A stretch of DNA of 64,000 bases from Escallonia rubra (GCA_033065855.1 JAVXUO010003051.1:124001-188000); one strand, 5' to 3'. Positions 22,528 through 33,597 are shown, counted from the stretch's first letter. A program made the numbers and translations. The notes: a model not told the origin generated them from the letters alone.

Positions 22528-23178
22528 GTGTTATCAAAGGCGTGCTTAGGCTCGTGCCTACCCACTCCTTGGTGCAAGGTGCACTCCCTACGCCTCGCCT
22601 AGGGTTAGGCACAGCCCCTTCGAAAAGGCGCGCCTAGGCATCTAGGCGCAATGCGGTGGTGAAGGCGCCAAAAAAAGCCCAAAAATCCTAATTTTTTAAT
22701 TCTTATATCGTGACATTATCTCAACCGTTCATTTTTTTTTATTCTTTGATTCATAACATAATAAATCAATATCTAAATCACAAAAATAAAAATAAAAAAA
22801 CTTCGATTCTCTTATTGTTGTTCATTGTGCTAGCGTCTCGTCTCTAATTGTTACTCTCTTTTAAGTAAATGCACTCACTCTTTCATTTCACTTTGTAGAT
22901 AAAGAAGAGAGCATATGATTCCCTTTTGTGGAAAACATTGTTGCCTTAGCCCTCACTGATACTTATGATTAACTACTTCTAATTGGATTTGAAACTTTTT
23001 TTAGTGCTAAACATTTGTTAAATTGCCATGTTTTGATTTTTTTTACGTGATTTTATTAGTTTAATGTACTAATATCTATCTATTTTAATTTTGTGCCTCA
23101 CTTCGAAAAGGCAAGCGCTTGCGCTTAGGCTCCAGGGACCCTTTGCGCCTTAAGTGCGCTTACGCCTTTAATAACTAT
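22528..23178. mobile_element. TIR element with GGCGCCTAGGCG-type ends
   Basis: The left end TTATCAAAGGCGTGCTTAGG mirrors the right end TTAAGTGCGCTTACGCCTTT followed by AATAA. Internal copies of CGCCTAGG and AAGGCGC occur near both ends. The interior is AT-rich and non-coding. It resembles widespread plant non-autonomous elements, possibly hAT-type. Confidence 0.45.
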
Positions 23179-23329
23179 GATCATGACCCATTTACAATTA
23201 AACATTACTATACCCAGGTCAAACTACCCATCAACTGGAGAACCAACTACCAAAATGGCACAAAAGACTAGAGATAACGGAACAGTACAATCACAACTAT
23301 CAGAAAAATAGATGGCTTGAAGATAAAAA

Positions 23330-24730
23330 TGATCATAACAATCTATCATGTCTAAAAGTAGTTTCAAAGTAGAGTGTGCCTGTGATGTTAGGAATCAGAA
23401 CTTGACTTTGGTGAATAATTAGAGGGGAAGGGAATTTTTTCCCTTGAAAGATCATTGTATTCCTATGAAGCCAGATAATCCATAAAGCAACAAAAATGCT
23501 CACTAACCAAAGCATGTCACTGCATTTTTTAAAGACTGGCTTAGCTAACCAAGTTAGAAGCCAATTTGTAGTCGAGGAGGTATTCAAGCTAGAAAGTTGT
23601 TGTCTCACTAGATAAAATTCTCAAATCTGACGCACATAAAGGCATTCTAGAAAGAGATGTTCATCCGTTTCAGAATGAATCAAACAAAAAAGGCAGTAAT
23701 CTCTAACAGGGCAATGACGTTTAAGAAGTTTAAATGAATGAGGTAATCTATGATGGATATACTGCCATAAAAACATTTTTATTTTATCAGGGATTGGAAG
23801 TTTCCAAAGTTTAAGCCTGAGATCAGGGGTCATACAGAGAATAAGATTAGGAAGTGGGGTGTTCCTGTTAGTTAAGAACCGATAGGTAACAGGTATAGAG
23901 AAAACATTCCCCTTGACAAAAGACCAAAGGCGCTTGTTCCTTGACCCAGAAGGTAGAAATTTGAGGTTCAAAATTTGAGAGACAATTTCTATGGGGAATG
24001 TATTAAAAAGGACTTCCAAGTTCCAAGTAATTGTGTTAGAGATAAATAGATCTGAGATGATCCAACAAGCATTCTCACTATTACAATAATTCTAAAGAAG
24101 CGTACGAGGAAAAAAAGGCAACCATCAATCTATCCTAACTGAAATCAATCTGCCATCTCCTTTGTGCCACTGCAACCCCTGTTTGAGAATACATTGTCCT
24201 AATAACAAACTTTGCCAATTCCTAAGCAAGTTCTAGGTTGATTCGCTTGAAGAAAATGATGCCGAACAAAATATCTTCCTTTAAGCACTTAAGGTTCGGT
24301 TCGAGGCTGTGAGGGTTAGACCAAATTTTTCAGGCCTATTTGATAAGCAAATCTTGATGAAAAAATTTAAAATCTCAAAAATCCAAACCTCCTAGCTTTT
24401 TGGGGAGACATAAAGTAGGCCACGCAATCCAATGAACTAAATTTATGAGACGCTTCCCCAAACAACCAGAAACGAACAAAAATTTGATCTAGTTGATTAC
24501 AAACTGAAACCGAAAATTGTAAACTTAATTCACCAGAATAGAGGAAAGAACTGAGTGAATAAGGGTAGCACGACCAACTTTATTTAACATAAGCCTAACC
24601 AATGCGCACACTGATCTTGAACTCGCTGGATAATACCCCTGAAAATCTCTTTTTTTTTCCCGAGACCACATCCAATTGAATACCCAAATATTTCTCGAAC
24701 TCTTAATTTTCAGAAAATTCAAAACTTATT
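23330..24730 (-). pseudogene. LINE (L1-type) RT C-terminus and zinc-binding domain remnant
   Basis: On the minus strand, broken frames give the end of a plant LINE ORF2. Near 24,700-24,530 stands KVGRATLIHSVLSSI, the conserved post-RT block (normally ...GR..LI.SVL.SIP.Y). From 24,019 to 23,621 follows LWKLPIPDKIKMFLWQYIHH with HCPVRDYCLFC and ETDEHLFLECLYVRQIW, the zf-RVT pattern. From 23,608 to 23,333 comes IFVALWIIWLHRNTMIF, the typical tail (WxIWxxRNxxIF). Several stops and frame changes mark it as dead. No poly-A or target duplication was identified. Confidence 0.85.
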
Positions 24731-24806
24731 TCAGTTCATACACGTGAAAGATAAAAATGAAAGTGGGTCAGCTTTCTTACTGGACAGACATAGAATCTTT
24801 CATACT

Positions 24807-24845
<39 letters not shown>

Positions 24846-25287
24846 CCAATGCTAAGAAAAATGTTGTCACGCCACGACTTATGTGGACATTCTCTTCTTT
24901 CGCCAGGTGGAAAATTTTTTTTTACCTTCAAGATAGATTGCATGGTCAGTTCTCTCTCGAATCTTGATTTCAAAATTTGCACTTTTAAAAGATCTGATGA
25001 ATTGTGTATTAGTACTAAATAAGTGGTAAACATGATAAATCCATTTTTACGAATATTTAGCCCTAAAATCTTGCCTTATCCCCTTCATTTTCTCTCTCCA
25101 ATCGCTAGCTCCTCTATTTACCACCTGAAATCTTGCTCTTCCTCAGTTTTTAATTAAATTTAAAAACATGATAACCTTAAAACCCTTCGCAATTATCTCA
25201 TTACAAATTCCCTTTCAGATTTAGATGAATCCACAATTATCTCATTGCAAGTTGGTATTATAATATCCTTTTCTGAAAAAATGTCCC
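24731..25287. other. Intergenic with (AT)n at 24,812-24,842
   Basis: AT-rich sequence between the LINE remnant and the Tat-like LTR. It contains one TA microsatellite. No gene recognised. Confidence 0.5.
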
Positions 25288-26596
25288 TGTAGACACCTCA
25301 TTTTTTGTAGTTTTATTTTATTTTTTTGTTAATTTGTGTTGGACTTTTTTTAATAAATGAATTTTATTATTTAATGTTGGGTGTAAACCTAATAATAAGT
25401 AATAGGCCTTATTTACTTAATTCAGCTTAGTTAGTCCAATCATGTAGTCTGTCTGTCAATCTAGTCCAATCAGTTTGGCCCAAATTAATTAGGTTCGGTC
25501 CATTGGATAACTAGCCTAGTTAGTTAGGGTTTAATCCAAATTAAGGTCAAAACATTGTGATTGATTAGATGACTTGGTAATATCTTGTGATTGATCATTG
25601 ATATATGTGATTAATCCTTGATTTATATGAGATATGAAGATAATTTATGAATCTAGTACATCTAATCTAATAAATCAGAGATAATTATCGAATTAGGATA
25701 AGATAATATCTCAAAATTTGGGAAAAAATATTTTTAAGATATGGGATGAACCGGCTGGTTAGTTGACTTCTATCAATCTAAGATTTCTATCACATATTAT
25801 ATCTTATCCTCAAATCACAGATTGATATGGTCATCCTTACTATTTCTGGCATCCTAGACCATTATAAATAAGGCCCTTGGCCTTCATTTTTTAGGGACAA
25901 ACTTTTCCTCTATTGAGCTTTTAGACCATTTCTTTCATAGAAGTGGTAGATCATCTTTAAGGGGAATTTAGCACTTCATATTCACTTCTACATAGTCTTT
26001 AAGTTACATGCATCATGGTTTCATCATAAGGAGTTCTGAAGTCTTCTAACCAAGCTCCTTCTTGAGGTATATTTACAGTTTTCTATATTAGCTTAGATTA
26101 TAATAATCTAGAAGTGTCCCCCAATCCCGTAGTCAAATTTCTATTAAAAAATACAAAAAGCGTCTATTACATTTCTGAGTCTAGTTCTAAGTCTCGAAAT
26201 ATAGACTACTTCTCGCAGTACCAGAGTTGAACTACGTCGGTTTTAATTCCCATTAGTCTTATCAGATACGTAGACGATTCCACCCCTGATGTCGAGTTCA
26301 AGCCAAAAACCTAAAAATTAATTTAGGGTTAGTTTTATCATGTTTTACATGCTATGTGTTTTTAAGGCCAAAATTCAATTAAAACGAAGTAGAATCCAAA
26401 AAGGCGCGGCGGGTGCCTAACACTTTGTCGTTGTGTAACTTAGTCTTTGGATCCCTTCTCTTGGTCTCGATAGACTAGTCGTACTTTTGGACACATTTTG
26501 AGTCATCTATAGGTTTTTCTTATTTTCTTTTAATTAAATAAGATGACGACTTCATAAAATTATTTTTAAGGATTTTTCTTGAGGCGGTGCGCCACA
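25288..26596 (+). repeat. 5' LTR of the Tat/Ogre-like element
   Basis: Starts TGTAGACACCTCATTTTTTG and ends GGTGCGCCACA. It aligns along its length with 42,791-44,110 at roughly 85-88% by eye, and in its last third with the minus-strand LTR at 3,063-3,660. Confidence 0.75.
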
Positions 26597-26597
26597 G

Positions 26598-26615
26598 TGG
26601 TAACTTCACTGGGGA
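26598..26615 (+). other. Primer-binding site (TGGTAACTTCACTGGGGA)
   Basis: One base after the LTR end. It matches the Ogre/Tat primer site TGGCGACTCCGCTGGGGA except at three C/G-to-T/A positions, as expected of a decayed methylated copy. Confidence 0.75.
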
Positions 26616-27481
26616 CTTGAAACACTAAGAGGACTAGACTCAAAAATCTTGGTCTTTGGCCTTGTAGTATTTTTTTGTGGTATGTACAATGTGACATAAT
26701 TGGGGTACTTGTACTTTTATTTTCATACCTCACACAAGCGCACGTCTCAGCCTGACCCATCCATTGGAGAGCCACACATTCAAGGCCCTTGGTCCTTCTG
26801 GGCTCAAGGCGATCTCTCGATTAAGTTTTCAACTCTACGTGCCTTGTATTAAAGATTTCTCCTGGTTTCTTGGTATATTAAATGACTTATATAACTGGTG
26901 ATCACCCATTATTAACTTTCTAGTTACGAGCGAGAGGTATATGATATAGTCGAGCCGATGGAGTGACCTTTAGACCGATGTTATAAGGAGAAAAACTCAC
27001 ACCCAGACTATTCGGTATTCTGCCCTTTGTTGGGAGAATATCATGTCTTGGGCTATGGCATGTTGGCAGGGAAACCACCAGCATTTTGTAGCTAAACTAG
27101 TAATTTGGCAAAAAAGGGAGACTCTGACTCCGACCGATTATCTGTGCTCCCAACTGAACGGTTAGTCAGTATGTGCATACACTTGAAAAAATCCAAAACT
27201 AGCTGGCTTATACCCTACACTTACCAATGGGCCAGTTCACTCACCGAGTAACCGGACAGTTAGTCAGAAACCTGACCTTCCTAAAAAAATTTAAATCCAA
27301 AACTTCCAACCCACTAACCAACTGGCCGGTTAATTCACTCGGTAACCGGATGATTAGTAATTAATCCACTTTATATATATAACTTACAAGGTTAACAGGT
27401 CAATTAATCAGTATTCAATTACTGTAGGGGTATAAGTTAGCCGGATTGATGTTTTGTGCTCTGATTGTGTGATCCTAACTA
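26616..27481 (+). other. Tat/Ogre-like leader with AACCGG-type palindrome array
   Basis: This leader is homologous in inverted orientation to 1,980-3,040; both contain GGTGATCACCCATTATTAA. From about 27,100 to 27,460 motifs such as CCGACCGATTA, AACTGGCCGGTTAATTC and TAACCGGACAGTTAGTC recur. The CACTA element follows at once. Confidence 0.65.
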
Positions 27482-27495
27482 GGCTACAAGAAAAA

Positions 27496-27880
27496 GGACC
27501 TTTAGCGACGGACACTTCCGTCGCTAAAAGTCTGACATCCGTCTGAAAAACGTTTTAGCGACGGACACCCCGTTGCTAAAACTTCGTTGCCTACAACCCC
27601 GTCTCTAAAAGTTTTGTGACGGAATTTTTCAATATGTCGCCTAAAGTTACCTTCAACGACGGACATACAAATACAATTTGCGACGGAATTTTGTCCCTAA
27701 TTCTATCTTCAGTATTTTAATTTATTTTCTTTTTTCGAAAATAATTTATTACCTAAAATATTTAGCAAAGAAATTCCGTCGCTAAACGTTTGTCGTTAAA
27801 ACTTTAGCGACGGAATTTTTGTCACTAAAAGTCGTTCATTTAATAATAGTTAGACTATTAGCGACGGAATATAGTCTGTC
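27496..27880. repeat. CACTA left subterminal repeats
   Basis: About ten copies of TTAGCGACGGA or its complement TCCGTCGCTAAA, spaced 15-60 bases apart. In known CACTA elements such subterminal arrays are bound by the transposon DNA-binding protein. Confidence 0.8.
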
Positions 27881-28058
27881 ACTAAAAAGTCAAACTAATT
27901 TAAAAAAAAAAATCATTTTTAATACCTAAATCTATAATCACAATCCAACAATTCACAGTCAAATAATCACAATCCAACAATAAAATGTATACAAAATTCA
28001 GGAGGGCACGGGAGCGGGGTACATTAGTAGAGTATAGGAGGGGAGTACAAGTCGGGCA

Positions 28059-28087
28059 GGCGGGGGGGGGGGGGGGGGGGGGGGGGT
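28059..28087. repeat. Poly-G run (about 26 G)
   Basis: A G homopolymer of about 26 inside the CACTA element. It has quadruplex potential, and its length is unreliable in any assembly. Confidence 0.9.
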
Positions 28088-28169
28088 GCACGGGAGCGGG
28101 ATACAAAGAGCTAGCTAGGAGGGGAAGGGCTGATCAGGGTTCAGCGTGTTCTGGATCTAATGGGTCCTG

Positions 28170-28398
28170 CTAATCGTCCTCGTCCATGGGGGCACTGTGA
28201 TCCGGATCCGACTCGGCATGTCCAGTAGCAGTTCCCTATATGTAAAGGCACGTACACATTAATCTCGATAGCAATCGTATGTAGTGTTCACTAATTAAAC
28301 GTATATAGTGGTTGTACCTGATTATGCACCGTGATACTCCAATAAACCTTTGCAGCAAAGCGACGAACCTCGTCCTCATGTAACAACGAGCGCTCCAT
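28170..28398 (-). CDS. Possible two-exon C-terminal gene fragment in CACTA
   Basis: Minus-strand exon 1 (28,398-28,318, 27 codons) reads MERSLLHEDEVRRFAAKVYW and then SITVHNQ. An 82-bp GT...AG intron (28,317-28,236) follows, and exon 2 (28,235-28,170) reads GTATGHAESDPDHSAPMDED then D and a stop. The phase is kept across the intron, the donor is CAG|GTAC and the acceptor TATAG. The upstream exon frame reaches a stop 17 codons before the ATG, so more exons may exist 5'. The acidic tail and its place in a CACTA element suggest the end of a transposon or captured gene. I do not recognise the family. Confidence 0.3.
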
Positions 28399-28472
28399 GG
28401 TCGATGTCTGCGTCTGTGGAGTTGCAAGGGGGTGGGGAAGCTCCTATCACGGCACATGCAATCATACCGAGG

Positions 28473-28490
28473 AGGCCGCGTACGCGGCCT
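28473..28490. repeat. 18-bp perfect palindrome at the edge of the left arm
   Basis: AGGCCGCGTACGCGGCCT is its own reverse complement. It stands just outside the AATTAACCC-rich outer end of the left gene-fragment arm. Confidence 0.9.
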
Positions 28491-28559
28491 AATTAAAACT
28501 AATTAACCCTAATTAAACTTTAGTTTACAATAATTATTCCTACTTAAACCGAACTAACT

Positions 28560-29350
28560 CCGATTAGCCCAAATTAAAATTGATGAACCCTAATTAACAT
28601 TAATTAACCCTAATTTAATCTCTAATTAGCCCTGATCACCGCTGATTAACCTAATTAAATCCTGATTGTCCTGATAAATCATAGACAAACCCTAATTAAA
28701 CCCAATTAGTGTAATTGACTGTAATGTATTCTAATTAGGCTCAACTAGCCCTAAGTAGCCCGAATTAGCACGAATTAATCCCTGATTAACACTAATTGAG
28801 TCTAATTAAACGCAATTAACTGTAATCAACCCTAAATAGCTTGAATTACCCTAATTACCCCTAATTAACGCATTAACTCGGCATGTTCACCTTAATTAGT
28901 TATTATCTATTTATGTTCGGTACAAAATGTTTTGGTTATAGTGAACTTGAGAGGAGAAAATCATCATTCCTAAATCCTTTAATATCTAATGATCCACCAA
29001 ATTGGGATTCTCAAGTAAACCTGGTGCTTTTGGTTGTTAAGTAATGGACTCAAAAACATTTTTTAGCTCGTCATGTTGAACCATCTCGTCTAAGATCTTA
29101 TCTTCTAGGGCCTCAAATAACACTTTTGGCTCGCAACTCTCCATGTCTACAGAAGAGAAGACTTTCTGAGACAAAAGATATTTCTCAGCCTGTCGCAGAC
29201 ATTTCCTGCCCTCCATTGTTCCTGAGGTAATTAGATGGTAAATATACACAGTTTTCTTCAGACTGATCTCATATCCCCGACATATGGCTTGCCTTTCAAC
29301 TGATGGATTGCAACCAATATCAAGCAACACAAATCTCGACGGCTCAACCA
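28560..29350 (-). pseudogene. Captured CLASSY-like SNF2 gene 3' end, left arm of the inverted repeat
   Basis: The minus-strand frame 29,387-29,037 encodes the C-terminus of a SNF2-family remodeler of the CLASSY/DRD1 group, which in plants brings RNA polymerase IV to target loci for RNA-directed DNA methylation. Visible features are CNPSVERQAI followed by a degenerate helicase motif VI (RGYEISLKK where RAYRIGQK is usual), then VYIYHLITSGTMEG, LSQKVFSS, EDKILDEMVQHDELK and FESIT. The stop after FESIT stands where the right arm has TAC, so the tail (QPKAP...) has been cut. Helicase motifs I-V are absent. About 450 bases of gene 3' flank are included. It cannot encode a working remodeler. Confidence 0.75.
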
Positions 29351-29446
29351 AATTTATGCCCCACATAGCTTGCCTTTCAAACCTCATTTAGCTCGAGTTA
29401 GCCTTCATTAGCATTAACCCTATTTAGCTCGAATTAACTCTAATCG

Positions 29447-30250
29447 GCCCTTGTTGGGGCGTCGAGAGTTATTTTGCTTGATATTGGTTGGAACCCATCA
29501 GTTGAAAGGCAAGCCATATATCGGGAATACAAGATTGGTCAGAAGAAAACTGTGTATATTTACCATCTAATTACCTCAGGAACAATGGAGGCAAGAAATG
29601 TCTACGACAAGCTGAGAAAGACCTTTTGTCTCAGAAAGTCTTCTCTTCTGCAGAGATGCAGATTTGCGAGCCAAAAGTGTTATTTGAAGTCTCAGAAGAT
29701 AAGATTTTATACGAGATGGTTCAACAAGACGTGCTATGAAAAATTTTTGAGTCCATAACTTACCAACCAAAAGCACCGGATTTACTTGAGAATTCTGATT
29801 TGGTGGATCGTTAGGTATTAAAATATTTAGGAATGATGATTTAATTTTTCTGCTCAAGTTCACTATAACCAAATCATTTTGTACTGAACCTAAATAGATA
29901 ATAGCTAATTAAGGTGAAAATGCCGAGTTAATGTGTTAATTAGGGGCAATAATTCGAGCTATTTAGGGTTGATTATAGTTAATTGCATTTAATTAGACTC
30001 AATTCATGTTATTCAGGGATTAATTTGAGCTAATTTAGGCTACTTAAGGCTAGTTGAGCCTAATTAGAACATATTATAGTTAATTACCCTAATTGGGTTT
30101 AATTAGGGTTTGTTTACGATTTATCAGGACAATCACGATTTAATTAGATAATCGGCGTTAATTAGGACTAATTAGAGATTAAATTAACAGTAAATTAGGG
30201 TTGATTAATGTTAATTAGAGTTAATCATTTTTTATTTGGGCTAATTAGGG
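29447..30250 (+). pseudogene. Captured CLASSY-like SNF2 gene 3' end, right arm of the inverted repeat
   Basis: This is the inverted partner of 28,560-29,350, about 85-90% identical by eye. It includes a 50-base perfect block (29,542-29,591 against 29,210-29,259). The frame from 29,474 reads LDIGWNPSVERQAIYREYKI and GQKKTVYIYHLITSGTME, closer to the normal motif VI than the left arm. A one-base deletion just after TMEA (near 29,592) breaks the frame. Downstream, in the restored phase, SITYQPKAPDLLEN and a TAG stop at about 29,812 look like the natural gene end. The 96-base spacer between the arms is short enough for a hairpin transcript. Confidence 0.75.
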
Positions 30251-30870
30251 CCGATTAGGGCTAATTCGAGCTAAATAGGGTTAATGCTAATGAGGGCTAA
30301 TTCGACCTAAATAGGGTTAACTAGAGTTAATTGGGTTTAATTAGACTTCTTTATTGTTAATTAGGGCTTAAGGAAGAGCTAATTAAGGTTAATTAGGATT
30401 GAGGCACTTTAGAATTCGTTGAGTTCATTCGTAAAGTTGATATTGTCCCACCTGTGATTGAGTCCAGGGTTTAAGTATATAATTAGGTTTAGATAGTATT
30501 TAGGATAATTAGGAATATATTAATAGGGTTTAATTAGAGTTTAGTTGGGGTTAATTGCGTTTACTTAGGGTTACTCAGGATTATTTAGGTTTAATAATAG
30601 TTAATTAGGTTTAATTAGGGTTGATCGGGGTTAACTAGGTTTAGTTAGGGTGAATTAGGATTAATTAGGGTTAATTATAGTTAACTAGGGTTACCTAGGG
30701 ATGTGTTAGGGGTTAATCGAGGTTAATCGGGGTTAATTATGTTTACTTAGGGTTAATCAAGGTTATTTAGGTCTAGTCAGGGTTACTTAAGGTTAATATT
30801 ACAGTTAATCGGGGTTAATTAGGATTGACCGGGATTAACTAGGTTTAATTAGGGTGAATCAGGGTTAATA
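29880..30870 (+). repeat. Degenerate TTAATTAGGG-type repeats
   Basis: GGTTAATTAGGG, AATTAGGGTTAATT and similar 10-12 base units fill nearly 1 kb. The inverted version fills 28,500-28,890. The first part belongs to the inverted repeat; 30,250-30,870 is extra. The unit is not the plant telomere TTTAGGG and is too variable to be telomeric. Confidence 0.75.
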
Positions 30871-31690
30871 CAATCTTCTTTTGAGATTCCGCTACGCATG
30901 CTCTATATTTCCAGAAATATACTCAATCAGACGTCAATAAAAGTAGCACATCCAAGAAAGTAACCAGTAGAAATCAAGAAATGGGCCCTAGTCATTAAGT
31001 AAATAGACACGAAACGCCAAAAAAGTAACTTAGAAATACTTGCGAGATCAAGGCGGTCACATTAGTTTTACAACTCATAAACGTTATTCTAGAACCACGT
31101 ACCAAAATTTCAGCATGACTTGATACTAAGCAACTAAAAAAACATTTCAACCTTCCAATCTTAAAACGAAATGACCGAACATGCTGAAGCTCAAGTACAT
31201 GGAGAATTCTAATGGCAAGTTTGAACAGTAACCTAACTCGTAAGCAACTATATTGAATTTTAATTACCTAATGTGATGTGCAATTAGTTAATTTTGGTTT
31301 ACTTGAGAAAGATGCGCACTATGTGCCATATTGACGTTTAAACTAAAATGAGTCTGAATAGATCGTAAACAATCCGCATTTAATCAATTTCCAAACAAGA
31401 AGAACACCAATATAATGTGTTTCCCAAATGAAAATTAATGTTTAATTACCTAATTTGATATGCAATTAACTATGAAAAATGAAATTAAGTCACATATTTC
31501 AATCCAATTAGGTCACAAATCTTAATCAACAATCTGAAATGATCAATCTAACAATTTGAAGTGCTCAATTAACAACCTAAAATCTTTAATCAATCAACAA
31601 CTTAAAATTCCTTCATGAATACCCAAACCAGTGCATAATCTTTTGTACGTACATGTAACTATACATTAACATTTAAACACATACATTAAA
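30871..31690. other. CACTA interior without recognised gene
   Basis: AT-rich sequence with repeated AATTACCTAAT, CAATTA and TCAATCAACAA motifs. No domain-bearing frame on either strand. Confidence 0.5.
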
Positions 31691-31945
31691 CCAAAATTAG
31701 GGCAAAATGGACGTACCGGCGGTGGCGACAGCAGTGGTGGCGCGGCAGTGGAGGCCCTAATTTGCATAGGAACAGTAGCTTTGCACGGTGTCGTAGGGGG
31801 CTGTCACACGGGGGGGGGGGGGGCGTCGCCGAAAGGGGGGTTGTCGTTGAAGGGGGGTCACCGGGGGAAGAAATTGGGGGTGAGTGAGAACCAAAGAGAG
31901 AGAGAGAAAGAAAGACGGGGAGAGAGAAATAAGGGTTTTTTTTAA
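31691..31945 (+). other. GGC/GGTGG-rich stretch before the right CACTA end
   Basis: GGCGGTGGCGACAGC-like sequence, a run of about 14 G (31,811-31,824), then GAGAGAGAAAGAAAG. The second CACTA end (49,380-49,750) has the same arrangement on the opposite strand, so it is part of the element family. Its open frame is low-complexity. Confidence 0.5.
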
Positions 31946-31949
31946 TAAC

Positions 31950-32350
31950 AGAACTTTTAGCGACGGATATATTCTGTCTCTAAAAGTCCGTCGCTTAAGT
32001 CAACACTTCTAGCGACGAAAGTTTTAGCGACAAAATACTTCGTCGCGAATGGCTACCTTGTGGAGTTTTAGTGACAGAAATTTTAGCGACGGAACACTTC
32101 CGTTGCTAAAACATTTTTACCAAATTTTAAAAAAATCGGCCGAAAATAGGAAAATTTTAAAAACCTTTTAGCGACGGTAAATCCATCGCTAAAAAACCGT
32201 TGGTAAAACAACGTCGGTGAAACTATTTACCCACGGAAGACCCGTCGCTAAAAGTTTTTAGCGACAGAGTTTTACCGACGGATTAATCCGTCAGTAAATC
32301 TACCTTTTAGCGACGAATTACGGTCCGTCGCTAAAATTTCGTCGGTAAAA
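31950..32350. repeat. CACTA right subterminal repeats
   Basis: Repeated TTTTAGCGACGGA / TCCGTCGCTAAAA motifs with variants (ACCGACGGA), mirroring the left end. Confidence 0.8.
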
Positions 32351-32367
32351 GGCTTTTTCTTGTAGTA

Positions 32368-33394
32368 AGTTTTCTAGCTTGAGTCTTTTTAATCCTTAGG
32401 GAAAAGAAGTGTTAAAAAACACAAAAAATTGAAAAAGCCAAAAATAGTTTCTTCTCCTCTTAGAAGTCTCTTTTAGAGTTTGAGTAAAATAGAGTTTGTG
32501 TTTTGAATAAGTCTAAGAGTCCATCCTTAACAAGTTGAGAGCATAACAATTTTCAAAGCAAGAGAGAGTTGCTTGATTTCATATCGGTGTGAATTCATAA
32601 TTGACCAATCACTTAGGGATATTGCACAAAAGATGACTTTGAATATTAAGGCTAGTGGTCTATCTCAGTGATACTTCTTCTTTGTACTTGGGGGTGGTGA
32701 CTTACTGTCTTTTCAAGCATAGAAGTCAGAATTTCATTTCCTTCGAAAGTGAATGTCAGAACCCTAACGGGAAAACTTGATAATTTAGGAAACTCTCATG
32801 AAAAGGCAATGACTTCTTTTGACCAACCTCCTACAACCCTTAGTCACCAGAAGCAAGCCTATTCCTCAAAGATAATGAGGTGTCATGTTGGTGTCAAGAC
32901 TTTCTCCTATGCAAAGCTCATATATTCCCTCCTAGCATGGACCATTTATCTTGAAGAAAATAAAAGAAGAAGATAAAGGCCGCTAGACTAAAAACCCTGA
33001 AAATGGCGATCTAGGCAGAAGTTAGGGCAAGAAAAAAGAAAGAAAGAGAGATCTCGAAAAATGTAAGTTTGCATGAGTCTTCTTTGGAATGAGCCTTTTC
33101 GATGATTGAAGGCCATCATTTGACCACCACATATCATCTTGATTACCCCGTACTAAATTTTTTTCACTCGCTAGCCCTTTGAGATTAAACATTTTGGCCT
33201 TTGTTTTTGAAATCCTATATTTCTAACCTCGGGACGGGTAGTTTCCTCATGTGTGCATATCCCAAGTATTGCTACAAAGTCAACTTAGCATAGAAAGGGT
33301 TCCCTCTCATATGAACCAAAATCTTGAAGATAGATGATCATTGAAATTGTGACGACCATTTGTTTGATCTCAAAAGAAAGAAGAATTATTGAGG

Positions 33395-33396
<2 letters not shown>
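32368..33396 (+). other. Tat/Ogre-like interior, no gene recognised
   Basis: This is the continuation of the leader after the CACTA insertion. The frame at 32,749-32,976 (75 codons) has no recognised domain. A decayed gag is possible but cannot be shown. Confidence 0.4.

Positions 33397-33460
<64 letters not shown>
33397..33460. repeat. (TA)n microsatellite
   Basis: About 64 bases of uninterrupted AT alternation. It ends directly at a GAGCTGATCC sequence resembling the MITE termini downstream. Confidence 0.95.
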
Positions 33461-33463
<3 letters not shown>

Positions 33464-33564
33464 CTGATCCATTCATCACGCGGGCTACTTGGGCTAAGTT
33501 GCCCACACGATCTGCCCGTTCACGTGCGATATGTGTATGTATCAAGTATGAGCTAGCGTTGGTA

Positions 33565-33596
<32 letters not shown>

Positions 33597-33597
<1 letters not shown>

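Larger units (their letters stand above)
27482..32367. mobile_element. Non-autonomous CACTA (En/Spm) element carrying an inverted gene fragment
   Basis: The ends are inverted: CTACAAGAAAAAG at 27,484 and CTTTTTCTTGTAG ending at 32,365. The outermost CA/TG of the canonical CACTACAAG end has decayed to GG/TA. Both subterminal regions are packed with TTTAGCGACGGA-type motifs in both orientations, the usual CACTA architecture. No transposase was recognised. Cargo, from left to right: a possible small two-exon gene tail, an inverted repeat of a CLASSY-like gene 3' end, AATTAGGG-type repeats and a CCGCC-rich stretch. No 3-bp target duplication was evident. It sits inside the Tat/Ogre-like leader. 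Confidence 0.85.

Noticed and set aside
28480-30870. Interstitial telomere array
   Set aside because: Units are TTAATTAGGG-like and highly variable, not TTTAGGG; part lies in a captured-gene inverted repeat.
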